Assembly: GCF_001679645.1 (NCBI RefSeq)
Contig: NZ_LRUN01000050.1
Location: forward strand, 62,001-126,000
DNA: 64,000 nt
Reading direction: 5' to 3'
DNA from: Pseudomonas bananamidigenes
Lineage (GTDB): Bacteria > Pseudomonadota > Gammaproteobacteria > Pseudomonadales > Pseudomonadaceae
Shown: in pieces, positions 17,901 to 26,338 of the stretch
Layout of the letters: each line of letters starts with the position of its first letter
Position numbering within the stretch: position 1 is the stretch's first letter
Translations under genes and position numbers: made by a program
Notes under the pieces: model-generated
The model's input: only the letters and a program-made list of their open reading frames with translations
What the model was told of the DNA's origin: nothing
The model's database searches: none

Positions 17901-18314
17901 ATGATGGAGGCCATGACGATTTCCGCCCCGATCCGCTCCCCCTGCCCGCCCGGCGCCTGCATCTGCGGGCGTGATCCGTTGCTGGAAATGCCCGGCGCGG
18001 ATCTGCGCATCCTGTTGCTGACGCGCCAGGAGGAAAAGCGTCTGCTCGAGCGTCTGGAAAACCTGCAAAGCCTGGCCGATCTCGAACGCCTGCAACAACG
18101 GATGTTCGAGCAGTTGGGAATTCGCCTGGACATCGCTCCAGGCTTCAATGAAGTACGAACCATGCGCGGCATCGCCATCGAAATCGACGAACTGCCGGGC
18201 ATGTGCCGCAAGACTCGCCAGGCGATCCCGGCCGCCATTCGCCGAGGCCTGGAAAAGCACCCGGAAATCGCCTTCGAACTGCTCAACGCCCACGACTTGT
18301 TGCGTGATGCCTGA
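17901..18314 (+). CDS. conserved hypothetical protein with CxC motif (137 aa)
   Basis: The N-terminal region has a PPGACICGRDPLLE motif (a C-x-C pair), followed by a helical region with LLTRQEEKRLLERLENL and a C-terminal EKHPEIAFELLNAHDLL. The start is uncertain: ATGs at 17901, 17904 and 17913 are all possible and none has a well-spaced ribosome site. It is conserved in my memory of Pseudomonas genomes only as a hypothetical protein. It ends one base before the convergent ligD. Confidence 0.65.
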   Translation: MMEAMTISAPIRSPCPPGACICGRDPLLEMPGADLRILLLTRQEEKRLLERLENLQSLADLERLQQRMFEQLGIRLDIAPGFNEVRTMRGIAIEIDELPGMCRKTRQAIPAAIRRGLEKHPEIAFELLNAHDLLRDA

Positions 18315-20879
18315 TCATTTTTTCATACCAACCCGTTTGCGCATCTCGACAGTGATGCTCTGACGGGTTTTCGTCATGTCGGCCCAGGGCTCGTCGCCGA
18401 CATCCGCCAGCCGCTCATGAACATTGCGCACATTCCAGTGATCAGCGCCCTTGATTTCGCCGACTTCCTCCCGAAACAGCGGCACCGAGACCGGCAGCCC
18501 TTCCCGGGTACGGGCGGCGTAGGCGCAAATGGTCGTGGCGCCCAGACCGTTGCGCAGGTAATCGATGAAAATCCGTCCCACGCGATTTTTCGGCCCCGAC
18601 ACCGCCGAGAATCGCTCGGGCAGCAAGCGGGCCATATGGCTGACGATGGCATGGCTGAAATCCTTCACTTCGTCCCAGCCATGCTTGCGGGTCAACGGCA
18701 CCACCAAGTGAATGCCCTTGCCGCCGCTGGTCTTGAGAAAAGCCTTGAGACCCAGTTCGTCCAGCACGCTCAAGGTCAGCGCTGTGGCTTCCACCATGCT
18801 CTTCCACGGCAGCGCCGGATCCGGGTCGAGGTCGAGAACGAAGCGGTCGGGTTTCTCCAGGTCTACCGTGGTGGCATTCCAGGTGTGCAGTTCGACGGTG
18901 CTCATCTGCACCGCGCCGATCAGCGCTTCGGCGTTGTTGATCAACATCACCGGTTGCCCGGTGACATGCTTGTCCAGGGTGCGGATACCGGGGATCGCCA
19001 GGTGTTCGGCGTTTTTCTGGAAGAACAGTTCGCCGGCGATGCCATCCGGCGCCCGCACCAGCGCCACGGGCCGATCCTTGAGCTGCGGCAGAATCCAGTC
19101 GGCGACGCTGGCGTAATACTCGGCCAGTTGCAGCTTGGTGGTGCCGCTGGTGGCGTCGATCACCCGGTCCGGGTGGGTGATTCTGACCTTGCCGCTGACC
19201 AGTCCGGTTTGCGACGCTGCCCTGGCGGTGGTCGCAGGTTTTTTCGCGGAGGTCCTGGTGGCTGAAGTTGTCATTGGCTTTGCTCGCTCCTCGGTAATTT
19301 GCGCCGCCGGTTTGTCGTCGCGCAGACCATGGAACACGGCATGGCGAACCGAACCTTCCCGGGTCATTTCGGCAAACGCCACCTCCGCCAGCAGCTGCGG
19401 CTTGAGCCAGTGCACTCCCTTGGCCTCGAAACCAGTGGGCGGGTTGGCCAGTGCAGTCTTTTTTGCCCGCAACGGCTTGAGCCGGGCCAGCAGTGTTTTC
19501 AGGGTGACCTCATTGAAGCCGGTGCCGACCTTGCCGGCATAACGCAGCTCGCCGCTGTCGCGGTCATGCAGGCCGAGCAGCAGCGCACCAAAGGCACTGC
19601 GCGCCCCTCTCGGATCGGTGTAGCCAACGATCACGAACTCCTGGCGATGCTTGCACTTGAGCTTGATCCAGTCACTGCTGCGCCGGGACACATAGGGTGA
19701 GCCGAGACGTTTGCCGATCAGGCCTTCCATCTGCATCTGGCAGGCGCTGTTGAGCAACGCCTGCGGGGTTTCGTCGAAGGCTTCGGAGAAACGCAGCAAC
19801 GGCTGCTCGTGCGCCTTCAATACCGTGGCCAGCGCAGCCCGGCGCTCTTGCACCGGAACTTCGCGCAGGTCGACGCCGTTGAGGTAAGGCAGGTCGAACA
19901 GGTAATAAAGGATGTCGGCACTGCGGTTGGCGTCGAAGGCGTTCTGCAGCGCCTGAAAATCCGGGACGCCGTTTTCGTTGGCGACCACCACTTCACCGTC
20001 AAGCCATGCCGACTCCAGTCCCAGGGCGGCGAGCGCCCGGGCATGTTCCGGCAGTTTATGCGTCCAGTCATGGCCGTTACGGGTGAACAACTGCACCTTC
20101 TCACGATCGATGCGCGCCATGATCCGGTAGCCATCGAACTTGATTTCGTAGCTCCATTCCCCTTGGGGCGCACTGTCTACCAGCGTGGCCAGTTGTGGCT
20201 TCAACAGTGCGGGGAGCCGTGCCTTGTGCGCGCCGACAAGCTTGCCCGACGCGGACTTGCGCGGTGCCGGCTTCAGCGGTTTGACTTGCCTAGCGTCGAG
20301 CTTCGGTTTGTCGACCAGCGTGCGCTCGCTGAGCACGCTGTCCGGTTCGGCGTCCAGTACGTCGTATTCGTCTTGCGACCGGGCGGCGCCGTCCTGATGT
20401 TTGATCAGGAACCACTGTTCCTTCTTGCCCGGCATATGGGTACGAACCAGATTCCACACGCCTGCGAGTTTTTCACCCTGCAACTCGAACTTGAGCTTGC
20501 CCCCGGCGTAGGCCTTTTGCGGATCCTCCAGCGGAATCCACACGCCGCGATCCCAGACGATCACATCCCCTGCGCCGTAGTGCCCTTCGGGAATGTTGCC
20601 TTCGAAAGTGGCGTAATCCAGCGGATGGTCTTCGACGTGGATCGCCAGACGCTTGACCTTGGGATCGAGCGACGGGCCTTTGGGCACCGCCCAGCTTTTG
20701 AGCGCACCGTCGAGCTCCAGGCGAAAGTCGTAATGCAGGTGCGAGGCATCGTGCTTCTGAATGCAGAACTGTAACGCGTGGTCGGTCCCGGCCTTCCGGC
20801 CCCGACGCTTGACCGCTGCCGGCTCCGAGGTTGCCGAGAAGTCGCGCATGCGGTTGTAGTCGTCGAGGTTCCTGTTCAT
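18315..20879 (-). CDS. ligD: ATP-dependent DNA ligase D (NHEJ)
   Basis: A three-domain repair enzyme of 854 aa for non-homologous end joining. Residues 1-190 are the 3'-phosphoesterase domain (HYDFRLELDGALKSW with its metal-binding His/Asp). The ligase domain starts around 225 with catalytic Lys247 in EIKFDG. The primase-like polymerase domain occupies about 555-854, with the DLDPD metal motif. This domain order is that of Pseudomonas LigD. Its partner gene ku is not in this window. A Ser/Thr/Ala-rich linker (near 530-560) joins ligase and polymerase. Confidence 0.95.
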   Translation of the reverse strand: MNRNLDDYNRMRDFSATSEPAAVKRRGRKAGTDHALQFCIQKHDASHLHYDFRLELDGALKSWAVPKGPSLDPKVKRLAIHVEDHPLDYATFEGNIPEGHYGAGDVIVWDRGVWIPLEDPQKAYAGGKLKFELQGEKLAGVWNLVRTHMPGKKEQWFLIKHQDGAARSQDEYDVLDAEPDSVLSERTLVDKPKLDARQVKPLKPAPRKSASGKLVGAHKARLPALLKPQLATLVDSAPQGEWSYEIKFDGYRIMARIDREKVQLFTRNGHDWTHKLPEHARALAALGLESAWLDGEVVVANENGVPDFQALQNAFDANRSADILYYLFDLPYLNGVDLREVPVQERRAALATVLKAHEQPLLRFSEAFDETPQALLNSACQMQMEGLIGKRLGSPYVSRRSSDWIKLKCKHRQEFVIVGYTDPRGARSAFGALLLGLHDRDSGELRYAGKVGTGFNEVTLKTLLARLKPLRAKKTALANPPTGFEAKGVHWLKPQLLAEVAFAEMTREGSVRHAVFHGLRDDKPAAQITEERAKPMTTSATRTSAKKPATTARAASQTGLVSGKVRITHPDRVIDATSGTTKLQLAEYYASVADWILPQLKDRPVALVRAPDGIAGELFFQKNAEHLAIPGIRTLDKHVTGQPVMLINNAEALIGAVQMSTVELHTWNATTVDLEKPDRFVLDLDPDPALPWKSMVEATALTLSVLDELGLKAFLKTSGGKGIHLVVPLTRKHGWDEVKDFSHAIVSHMARLLPERFSAVSGPKNRVGRIFIDYLRNGLGATTICAYAARTREGLPVSVPLFREEVGEIKGADHWNVRNVHERLADVGDEPWADMTKTRQSITVEMRKRVGMKK

Positions 20880-20950
20880 GGCGGCTCCGGCTGCAATCGG
20901 CTGCTGTTATGCAGAAGAGCGACGCCGGCACGGAAAAATTCAATCGGTGT

Positions 20951-20984
20951 AAAAAAGCCCCGGACGGATGGAAACGTCCGGGGC
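20951..20984 (-). terminator. terminator of the TerB-like gene
   Basis: GCCCCGGACG pairs with CGTCCGGGGC around an 8-base loop; six As on the plus strand give the T-run on the minus strand. It lies 18 bases after the stop at 21002. Confidence 0.85.
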
Positions 20985-21001
20985 CCGGGTGATGACCCAT
21001 T

Positions 21002-21721
21002 TCACGCTGTACCTTTGGCCTGCTGCTCCAGATGCACCTGTAATTCGGGATCGATCTGCAGCGCCGCTGCCAGCTCATCCAGGTAATTGCGTTCGGCGTC
21101 CTGCTGATCGTCCACCAGCATCACACTGGCGATATACATTTCGGCAGCCACGGCCGGATCGCTGTTCGCCGCCTGCGCAACTTCGCGGGCATCGAGAGGT
21201 TTGGCGACTTCGGCGTCCAGCCATTGCTGAAGATTCGGGTCATCGGTGTGGCGGCCGATTTCACTGCCGATCAAGCGTTTTTCCGTCTCGTCGATTCGTC
21301 CATCGGCCTTGGCCGCCGCAATCAATGCGCGCAACACCGCATGGCTGTGTTCCTCGACTTGCGGACCGGCCAGCAGGTCCGCAGTCTGCGGTGTCTGTTG
21401 CGGGGTCGCTGACGCCTGATTGCGTTGCCAGGCCTGGTAAGCCTGGAACGCCATCATCCCCAGCGAAGCCAGTGCCGCGTAGTTGGTCCCCCCGGAACGA
21501 CCTTGCGTACCACCGCCCAGTCCTGCGCCGCCGAGCAAGCCACCGAGCAAGCCACCCAGTCCGCCGGCAGGCGCACCACCACCGCTGCTGCCACCGCCAC
21601 CGAGCAGCCCGCCCAGCAGACCGCCGAGCCCGCCCGGACCGTCGCCGGCCGAGGCGCCACTTTGTTGTCCCGCCGAGGCCCGGCCTCGCAGCAGTTGTTC
21701 GAGCAGATCACTGGTGTTCAT
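21002..21721 (-). CDS. DUF533/TerB-like (YebE-type) protein
   Basis: A 239-aa protein. The N-terminal half is very Gly-rich with repeated GGLGGLLGGLLGG units, then a short hydrophobic segment (ALASLGMMAFQAYQAWQ). The C-terminal half is an acidic helical TerB/DUF533 domain (LRALIAAAKADGRIDETEKR is its typical start). E. coli YebE is an inner-membrane member of this family with no firm function. The start at 21721 follows GAGGA; a longer frame upstream lacks a ribosome site. The divergent neighbour is the phosphatidylcholine synthase gene. Confidence 0.82.
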   Translation of the reverse strand: MNTSDLLEQLLRGRASAGQQSGASAGDGPGGLGGLLGGLLGGGGSSGGGAPAGGLGGLLGGLLGGAGLGGGTQGRSGGTNYAALASLGMMAFQAYQAWQRNQASATPQQTPQTADLLAGPQVEEHSHAVLRALIAAAKADGRIDETEKRLIGSEIGRHTDDPNLQQWLDAEVAKPLDAREVAQAANSDPAVAAEMYIASVMLVDDQQDAERNYLDELAAALQIDPELQVHLEQQAKGTA

Positions 21722-21972
21722 GACGTCATCCTCAAGCAAAGGCATAACAGCGTCAGGCAACGATAGACCCGCCTGCGGCTTGTGCCAGCACCGTTTGGCC
21801 GACACCGGGGCGGGCAGGCGATTTGTGCGTCGAAAAAATCCCGTTGCCAGCTAACATTCATGAGTGGGTGAACCTTATCCCGGCCCGGCCGGTCGATAGC
21901 TGCAACCCGACCCGGTTGGCCGCATGCCTGTTGCTGGTTCCCGGCCTGCTTCACTTTCTGGAGACCGCCTCC

Positions 21973-22695
21973 GTGATATCGACCGTTCACATCGCCAGGC
22001 TCAAGGCCTGGGGCGCCCATGGTTTCACCGCGACCGGCGTGGTCACCGCCTTCCTCGCCACACTCGCCCTGCTGGAAAACCAGGCGACCCACTGCCTGAT
22101 GTGGTTGGGCGTGGCGCTGATCGTCGACGGCCTCGACGGGGCGCTGGCGCGCAAGGTCAACGTGCAATCGGTGTTGCCAAGTTTCGACGGCTCGATCCTC
22201 GATCTGGTGATCGATTACCTGACCTACGTGTTCATTCCGGCGCTGTTCATCTATCGCTACATTCCCCTGCCCGACTACACCCTTTTGCTGACCGTGTCGC
22301 TGATTCTGGTGTCGTCGCTGTTCTGCTTCTGTAACGTCAACATGAAGAGCAAGGACAACTACTTCGTCGGTTTCCCTGCTGCGTGGAACGTGGTCGCGCT
22401 GTGTCTGTACATCATCGAACCCGGTCCGTGGATCACCTTCCTGACCGTGATCGGTCTGGCACTGCTGACCGTGACCCGGATGAAATTCCTGCACCCGTTT
22501 CGCGTGCGCCGCTTCATGCCGATCAATATTGCGGTGACGGCAATCTGGCTGTTATGCAGCCTGTCGCTGGTGCTCAATCACCCGGTGATCAACCCGCTGG
22601 TGATGGGCTTGTGGCTGCTGGCATCGGCTTATTTCCTCGGCATCTGCTTCTGGCGCACGGCGCTTGAATGGTTTGACGGTGCCCATCTGAAATAG
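21973..22695 (+). CDS. pcs: phosphatidylcholine synthase
   Basis: Condenses choline with CDP-diacylglycerol to make phosphatidylcholine in the inner membrane. The CDP-alcohol phosphotransferase motif is visible as DGLDGALAR with downstream FDGSILDLVID, and about seven membrane helices follow. I chose the GTG at 21973, which has GGAG 9 bases upstream and gives 240 aa, close to the usual Pcs length; the frame stays open to 21823, which would add 50 residues not typical of the family. A REP pair follows the gene. Confidence 0.9.
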   Translation: MISTVHIARLKAWGAHGFTATGVVTAFLATLALLENQATHCLMWLGVALIVDGLDGALARKVNVQSVLPSFDGSILDLVIDYLTYVFIPALFIYRYIPLPDYTLLLTVSLILVSSLFCFCNVNMKSKDNYFVGFPAAWNVVALCLYIIEPGPWITFLTVIGLALLTVTRMKFLHPFRVRRFMPINIAVTAIWLLCSLSLVLNHPVINPLVMGLWLLASAYFLGICFWRTALEWFDGAHLK

Positions 22696-22701
22696 AAAAA
22701 C

Positions 22702-22795
22702 CTGTGGGAGCGAGCTTTCTCGCGAATGCTGTGTGTCAGTCAACAAACATGTTGAATGTCAGTCTGCATTCGCGAGCAAGCTCGCTCCCACAGGG
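22702..22795. repeat. REP doublet (REPIN-like)
   Basis: Two inverted copies of the Pseudomonas REP core (CTGTGGGAGCGAGCT...CGCGAA and its reverse complement) separated by about 35 bases, lying between the convergent pcs and methyltransferase genes. Such pairs are mobilised by RAYT transposases, none of which is here. Confidence 0.9.
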
Positions 22796-22803
22796 GTTTG
22801 CGC

Positions 22804-23616
22804 TCAACGCTTGGTTATTACTACCTCCAGATACTCGCTCGGCACCACCATCGACTCCGGCCCAGCCCGGTTCAGCCCGTCGATCAGTTGCGTCAGATCC
22901 CTTTCCAGTGCCTGCCCGGTTTCCGGTGGCAACACGGCGAACGCCTTGTGCACCGGTCCGTACCAGTGGCGAAAAATGTCAATGAAGTGTGCCGCCGAGC
23001 GATAACGAAAATTGAAGTGGCGGCGAGTCACCTGTAACCGGAACTGGCGATCATCGAACTGCGAATGCAGCCACGCTTGCGCGCCCCAGTTCGACGGCGG
23101 CTGCGCACCGGGTGGCGGCGGCAGGTGGCGGCCAAGGGTCTTGAACATCTGGCCGACGAAACCTTCCGGTGTCCAGTTGGCCAGCCCGATCCGCCCGCCG
23201 GGGCGACAGACCCTGGCCAGTTCCTGCGCCGCCCTGGCCTGATCCGGGGCGAACATCACACCGAAGGTCGACAGCACCGCATCGAAACTGGCGTCGTCGA
23301 ACGGCAGCGCTTCGGCGTCGGCCACCTGGAAGGTCACGTCCAGATGTTCGGCCCGCGCCCGGTCCTGACCGCGCTCCAGCAGCGCCGCGACATAATCGGT
23401 GGACAACACCCGACAACCCCGACGCGCCGCCGCCAGCGTGGCATTGCCATTGCCGGCCGCCACGTCCAGCACTTCTTCATCGCAGCGCAAATCGCAGGCT
23501 TCGGCGAGGTTCTCACCGACAATCTGCAAGGTGGTGCCGATCACCGCGTAGTCGCCGCTGGCCCAGGCGACCTTCTGGCGTTCCTTGAGGGCATTGAGAT
23601 CGATGGGGGTGCTCAT
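22804..23616 (-). CDS. class I SAM-dependent methyltransferase
   Basis: A 270-aa protein with the SAM-binding motif LDVAAGNGNATLAA (motif I), an acidic residue after the second strand (LSTDYV), and FDAVLSTFGVMFAP with post-motif block ELARVCRPGGRIGLANW, the UbiE/Methyltransf_11 pattern. The substrate is unknown. It begins 5 bases after the stop of the DUF4242 gene on the same strand, so they form an operon. The ATG at 23616 has GAGTGA upstream and is preferred over a GTG 9 bases earlier. Confidence 0.85.
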   Translation of the reverse strand: MSTPIDLNALKERQKVAWASGDYAVIGTTLQIVGENLAEACDLRCDEEVLDVAAGNGNATLAAARRGCRVLSTDYVAALLERGQDRARAEHLDVTFQVADAEALPFDDASFDAVLSTFGVMFAPDQARAAQELARVCRPGGRIGLANWTPEGFVGQMFKTLGRHLPPPPGAQPPSNWGAQAWLHSQFDDRQFRLQVTRRHFNFRYRSAAHFIDIFRHWYGPVHKAFAVLPPETGQALERDLTQLIDGLNRAGPESMVVPSEYLEVVITKR

Positions 23617-23621
23617 GGGCG

Positions 23622-23894
23622 TCACTCGGCGGTCGTCGGGTCGATGACGCTCATCACCCGGGATACGCTGTTGGCCGGAAACCCGCCCAGCCGCGCGTGC
23701 TCGCGCACCTGCTCCTCATCAGGGGCGATGTACACGCAGTAGATCTTGTCGGCGGTGACGTAACTCTGCAGCCACTGCACCTGTGGTCCGAGTTCGCGCA
23801 ACACCTGACAGGACGTTTGCGATACCGCCTTGAGTTCTTGCTCCGAAAGGTTTCCGGCTCCTGGAATCTCGCGTTCAATCACGAATTTCGGCAT
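23622..23894 (-). CDS. DUF4242-like small protein (90 aa)
   Basis: A short ferredoxin-like protein: MPKFVIEREIPGAGNLSEQE, then the characteristic WLQSYVTADKIYCVY and a C-terminal SRVMSVIDP. These match DUF4242 (sometimes annotated nickel-binding). No cofactor motif is convincing beyond a single Cys. It is the first gene of a two-gene operon with the methyltransferase, which suggests a shared, unknown pathway. Confidence 0.75.
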   Translation of the reverse strand: MPKFVIEREIPGAGNLSEQELKAVSQTSCQVLRELGPQVQWLQSYVTADKIYCVYIAPDEEQVREHARLGGFPANSVSRVMSVIDPTTAE

Positions 23895-24067
23895 GGCAAC
23901 CTCGCTTTCTTTTTATCAGTGACAGGGCGGATACGGCCCTGCCCTTTCACTATCGTCCCGAGACTGTGCGCCGTCCCTGCCAATCGTCTGGAGAGCCCCG
24001 TAAACCGGGACTTCGCCGATGAGTGGCGGGATTTTGTAAAGCACTCGAAACAGATTCCCGGCAAACG

Positions 24068-24097
24068 AAAAAGGCCCGGGACATTCGTCGCCGGGCC
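24068..24097 (-). terminator. terminator of dipZ-like gene
   Basis: GGCCCGG and CCGGGCC flank an 11-base loop, with five As on the plus strand giving the T-run; it lies 15 bases past the stop at 24112. Confidence 0.8.
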
Positions 24098-24111
24098 GTC
24101 ATCGATCAGGT

Positions 24112-25326
24112 TCACGCAGAAGGTGCCTTGGCCTCCTTCAGCAACTGCTGAATCATCTGCTCCTGAGCGTCGTAGCGCCCCTCGCCGAAGTGGGTGTAGC
24201 GCACTTGCCCCTTGGCATCGATCAGGTAATGCGCCGGCCAGTACTGGTTGTCGAAGTTACGCCAGATCGCGTAGTTGTTGTCGATGGCCACCGGATAGGT
24301 AATGCCGAGCTTCTTCACCTGATCCTTGACGTTGTCGATGATGCGCTCGTAGCCGTATTCCGGGGTGTGGACGCCAATCACCACGAAGCCGTCCTTGCCG
24401 TATTTCTTTTCCCACGCTTTCACATAGGGCAGCGTGTGCTGGCAGTTGATGCAGTCGTAGGTCCAGAAGTCCACCAGCACCACTTTGCCGCGCAGGGATT
24501 CGGCGTTCAGCTCCGGTGAGTTCAGCCATTGCACCGCGCCGGCCAGCGACGGCATCGCGCCTTTACCCTGCTCGTCCGAAGTCGAGTCCGCCCGCACTTT
24601 GCTGATGAAGTAGTCGATCACTTTCGGCGCGTTTTCCAGCACGTTTTTCTCGACACTGGCGACGCCTTCGGACGATGTGCCGGCCAGCAGGGTCCGATCG
24701 GCCCCGGTGGAAATCACCACTGCCGCCGCCAGCACGGCGACACCTGCGCCACGGCGGAACCAGCCGGTGAAAGGAATCGACGGTTTCAACCGGTTGACCA
24801 GGCCGCGACCGGCAAAAATGAGCGTCCCGAGCGACAGCGCACTGCCCGCGCCGTAAGCCAGCAACAGCAGACTGGTCTGGGCGCTGGCGCCCTGCAACAT
24901 TGCACCGGTGAGGATCACCCCGAGAATCGGCCCGGCGCAGGGCGCCCACAACAGACCGGTGGCCACGCCGATCATGACCGGAGCCATGGGGCCGGCCTTC
25001 TTGCGGGTGTCCGGGCCCAGGCGATTGCCGAGCAACACGAACGGACGTGCCAGCCAGTCACCGATACGGGCGGAGATCAGCGACAGCGCAAACAGCACCA
25101 TCACAATCAGCGCGACATGACGGCCAGTATTGTTGGCCTGAATCACCCACTCGCTGCTGACCACGGCGAGACTGGAGATCAGGGCGAAGGTCAGGGCCAT
25201 GCCGCCGAGGGTCAGCAGGATCGAGGAACGCGAGCGGTCGGCGCCGGCAAACAGAAACGGCACCACCGGCAGGATGCAGGGACTGAGGACAGTCAACAGA
25301 CCGCCCAGGAAAGCGATGAGGAACAT
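24112..25326 (-). CDS. DipZ-type DsbD/thioredoxin membrane protein
   Basis: A 404-aa fusion: residues 1-225 form a CcdA/DsbD-like membrane domain with cysteines in the helices (LSPCILPVVPF, WAPCAGPILG), and the C-terminal 150 residues form a periplasmic thioredoxin-like domain with FWTYDCINCQ, a CxxC site, and GVHTPEYGYE. It should carry electrons from the cytoplasm to periplasmic thiols. The start at 25326 has AAGGTG upstream. Upstream on the same strand are two exported Cys-containing small proteins, separated by a hairpin, and beyond them a two-component system; a role in metal or thiol stress is inferred. Confidence 0.88.
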   Translation of the reverse strand: MFLIAFLGGLLTVLSPCILPVVPFLFAGADRSRSSILLTLGGMALTFALISSLAVVSSEWVIQANNTGRHVALIVMVLFALSLISARIGDWLARPFVLLGNRLGPDTRKKAGPMAPVMIGVATGLLWAPCAGPILGVILTGAMLQGASAQTSLLLLAYGAGSALSLGTLIFAGRGLVNRLKPSIPFTGWFRRGAGVAVLAAAVVISTGADRTLLAGTSSEGVASVEKNVLENAPKVIDYFISKVRADSTSDEQGKGAMPSLAGAVQWLNSPELNAESLRGKVVLVDFWTYDCINCQHTLPYVKAWEKKYGKDGFVVIGVHTPEYGYERIIDNVKDQVKKLGITYPVAIDNNYAIWRNFDNQYWPAHYLIDAKGQVRYTHFGEGRYDAQEQMIQQLLKEAKAPSA

Positions 25327-25367
25327 GGGGTTCACCTTTTGAAATGTGGGCGGTCTGCCGATCAAAG

Positions 25368-25396
25368 AGGTGTCTGCCGTTCACCGGCAGACACCT
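25368..25396 (-). terminator. hairpin between repeat-protein gene and dipZ-like gene
   Basis: A perfect 12-bp stem (AGGTGTCTGCCG with its complement) around a 5-base loop, just after the stop at 25404. The minus-strand T-run is short, so it may attenuate rather than fully stop transcription into the dipZ-like gene. Confidence 0.65.
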
Positions 25397-25403
25397 TTGC
25401 GGT

Positions 25404-25742
25404 TCAAGCCGTCTGGCTGTCCAGCCATTGGCTCTGCGGGGTCCGGCTGGCGCCATTTTCGGCAACCATCTGGCCTTGCGGTGTATGGCTTGAGCCGTCT
25501 GCCGCGACCATCTGCCCTTGTGGCGTGTGGCTGGCACCATCGGCAGCCACCATTTGTCCTTGCGGCGTACGGCTGGAGCCGTCGGAGGCTATCAGGCCAT
25601 CGTGGCCCGGCTTGGCCACCGGGGCCAGTTGAAAGCAAGTGCTGCTGCCACAGGTGTTCTGTTCGACGGCGGCGTTGGCATGGGCGGCGACGCCGGCGAA
25701 GGAGAAAGCAACAGCCGTCAGAAAGCGAGTTACGTTGATCAT
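25404..25742 (-). CDS. exported tandem-repeat protein with C-x4-C motif
   Basis: A 112-aa protein with a signal peptide (residues 1-24). The start of the mature part carries the cysteine pair CGSSTC (Cys31, Cys36). Residues 55-110 are four 14-residue repeats of consensus G-A/S-S-R/H-TPQGQMVA-A/E-D/N, the last one degenerate. AAGGA lies 8 bases before the ATG at 25742. I recall similar Pseudomonas proteins with other repeat units and no known function. It follows the DUF2790 gene by 28 bases and is probably in its operon. Confidence 0.75.
   Translation of the reverse strand: MINVTRFLTAVAFSFAGVAAHANAAVEQNTCGSSTCFQLAPVAKPGHDGLIASDGSSRTPQGQMVAADGASHTPQGQMVAADGSSHTPQGQMVAENGASRTPQSQWLDSQTA
25413..25580 (-). 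repeat. 42-bp tandem repeat inside a coding region, about 4 copies
   Basis: The 14-codon repeats of the exported protein appear as 42-base direct repeats with scattered, mostly silent differences. The even spacing of one codon block and lack of unique spacers show this is not a CRISPR array. Confidence 0.85.
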
Positions 25743-25770
25743 GGCGAGAGTCCTTTGATAGAAGTGGCAA

Positions 25771-26031
25771 TCAGTTTTCGTTGTTGCAGCCGTCGGCGAA
25801 TTTGCTGTAATCAAGCACGCGGGTCTGACCGGCCGAATCGAGATAGGTCATGCGGGCGTCGACGATGCCGCAGGTCATCGATTTGTCTTCTTTCATCGAG
25901 ATCACTTTCTGGATATCCAGATGCGTGCCGTAGGTGTAGGTTTGCGGGGCAGCTGCTTCGGCGCGGGCCGACAGGGTGCAGATGTTCAGAGCGGCAAACA
26001 GGCAGGCGGCGATTGCGGATTTGTGAGTCAT
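25771..26031 (-). CDS. DUF2790 family exported protein
   Basis: An 86-aa protein with a signal peptide (residues 1-24 or so). The mature part has the DUF2790 hallmark YGTHLDIQKVIS and two cysteines, Cys54 and Cys82, that could form a disulfide. The family is common in Pseudomonas, often next to two-component systems and linked with metal-responsive loci; function unknown. GAGGA lies 9 bases before the ATG. It is divergent from the response-regulator gene, and the 307-base gap holds two copies of a GATACA-type direct repeat. Confidence 0.78.
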   Translation of the reverse strand: MTHKSAIAACLFAALNICTLSARAEAAAPQTYTYGTHLDIQKVISMKEDKSMTCGIVDARMTYLDSAGQTRVLDYSKFADGCNNEN

Positions 26032-26181
26032 GGCGTTTTCCTCAAGGCTTCAATGTGTAGTCGGTTGTTTGAGCCGAGGCGCTGTGGTGTGCCTCGATGG
26101 AGCTCATTTAAAGCTCGCGAGGTATCCCGTCTGTGTCGGAAAACGGCCGGTATAAATCGCTACGTATCTCGCCCGCCGGGG

Positions 26182-26199
26182 GATACACAGCGATACAAA
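26182..26199 (+). promoter_or_regulatory. putative operator, GATACA-N4-GATACAAA
   Basis: A direct repeat with 10-base period, matching copies at 26250 and 30218. OmpR-family regulators commonly bind direct repeats with this spacing, so the adjacent response regulator is the likely binder; this is inference. Confidence 0.5.
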
Positions 26200-26249
26200 A
26201 CCCGGAAAAAATCGTGATTTTGCGTCCACATGTATCAGCCATCGCGGCA

Positions 26250-26267
26250 GATACACTGCAATACAAA
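26250..26267 (+). promoter_or_regulatory. putative operator, GATACA-N4-AATACAAA
   Basis: Second copy of the direct repeat, 68 bases from the first and 72 bases before the response-regulator start. It sits where it could control either the two-component operon or the divergent DUF2790 gene. Confidence 0.5.
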
Positions 26268-26338
26268 GGCAGGCAGGCGAGCCGGTACGGGCTCTATAGA
26301 CTGCGAGACATTCCCCCACTTGATAGAGGTTTGGCTCC

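Larger units (their letters stand above)
26032..26338. other. divergent intergenic region
   Basis: These 307 bases lie between the DUF2790 gene and the two-component operon. Besides the two GATACA direct repeats, the region has several GTATC half-sites (around 26122, 26164 and 26232) in the other orientation. It should contain promoters for both directions. I see no gene. Confidence 0.6.

Noticed and set aside
25413..25580. Regularly spaced repeats that could suggest a CRISPR array
   Set aside because: The 42-base units are contiguous and coding, with no unique spacers and no cas genes.
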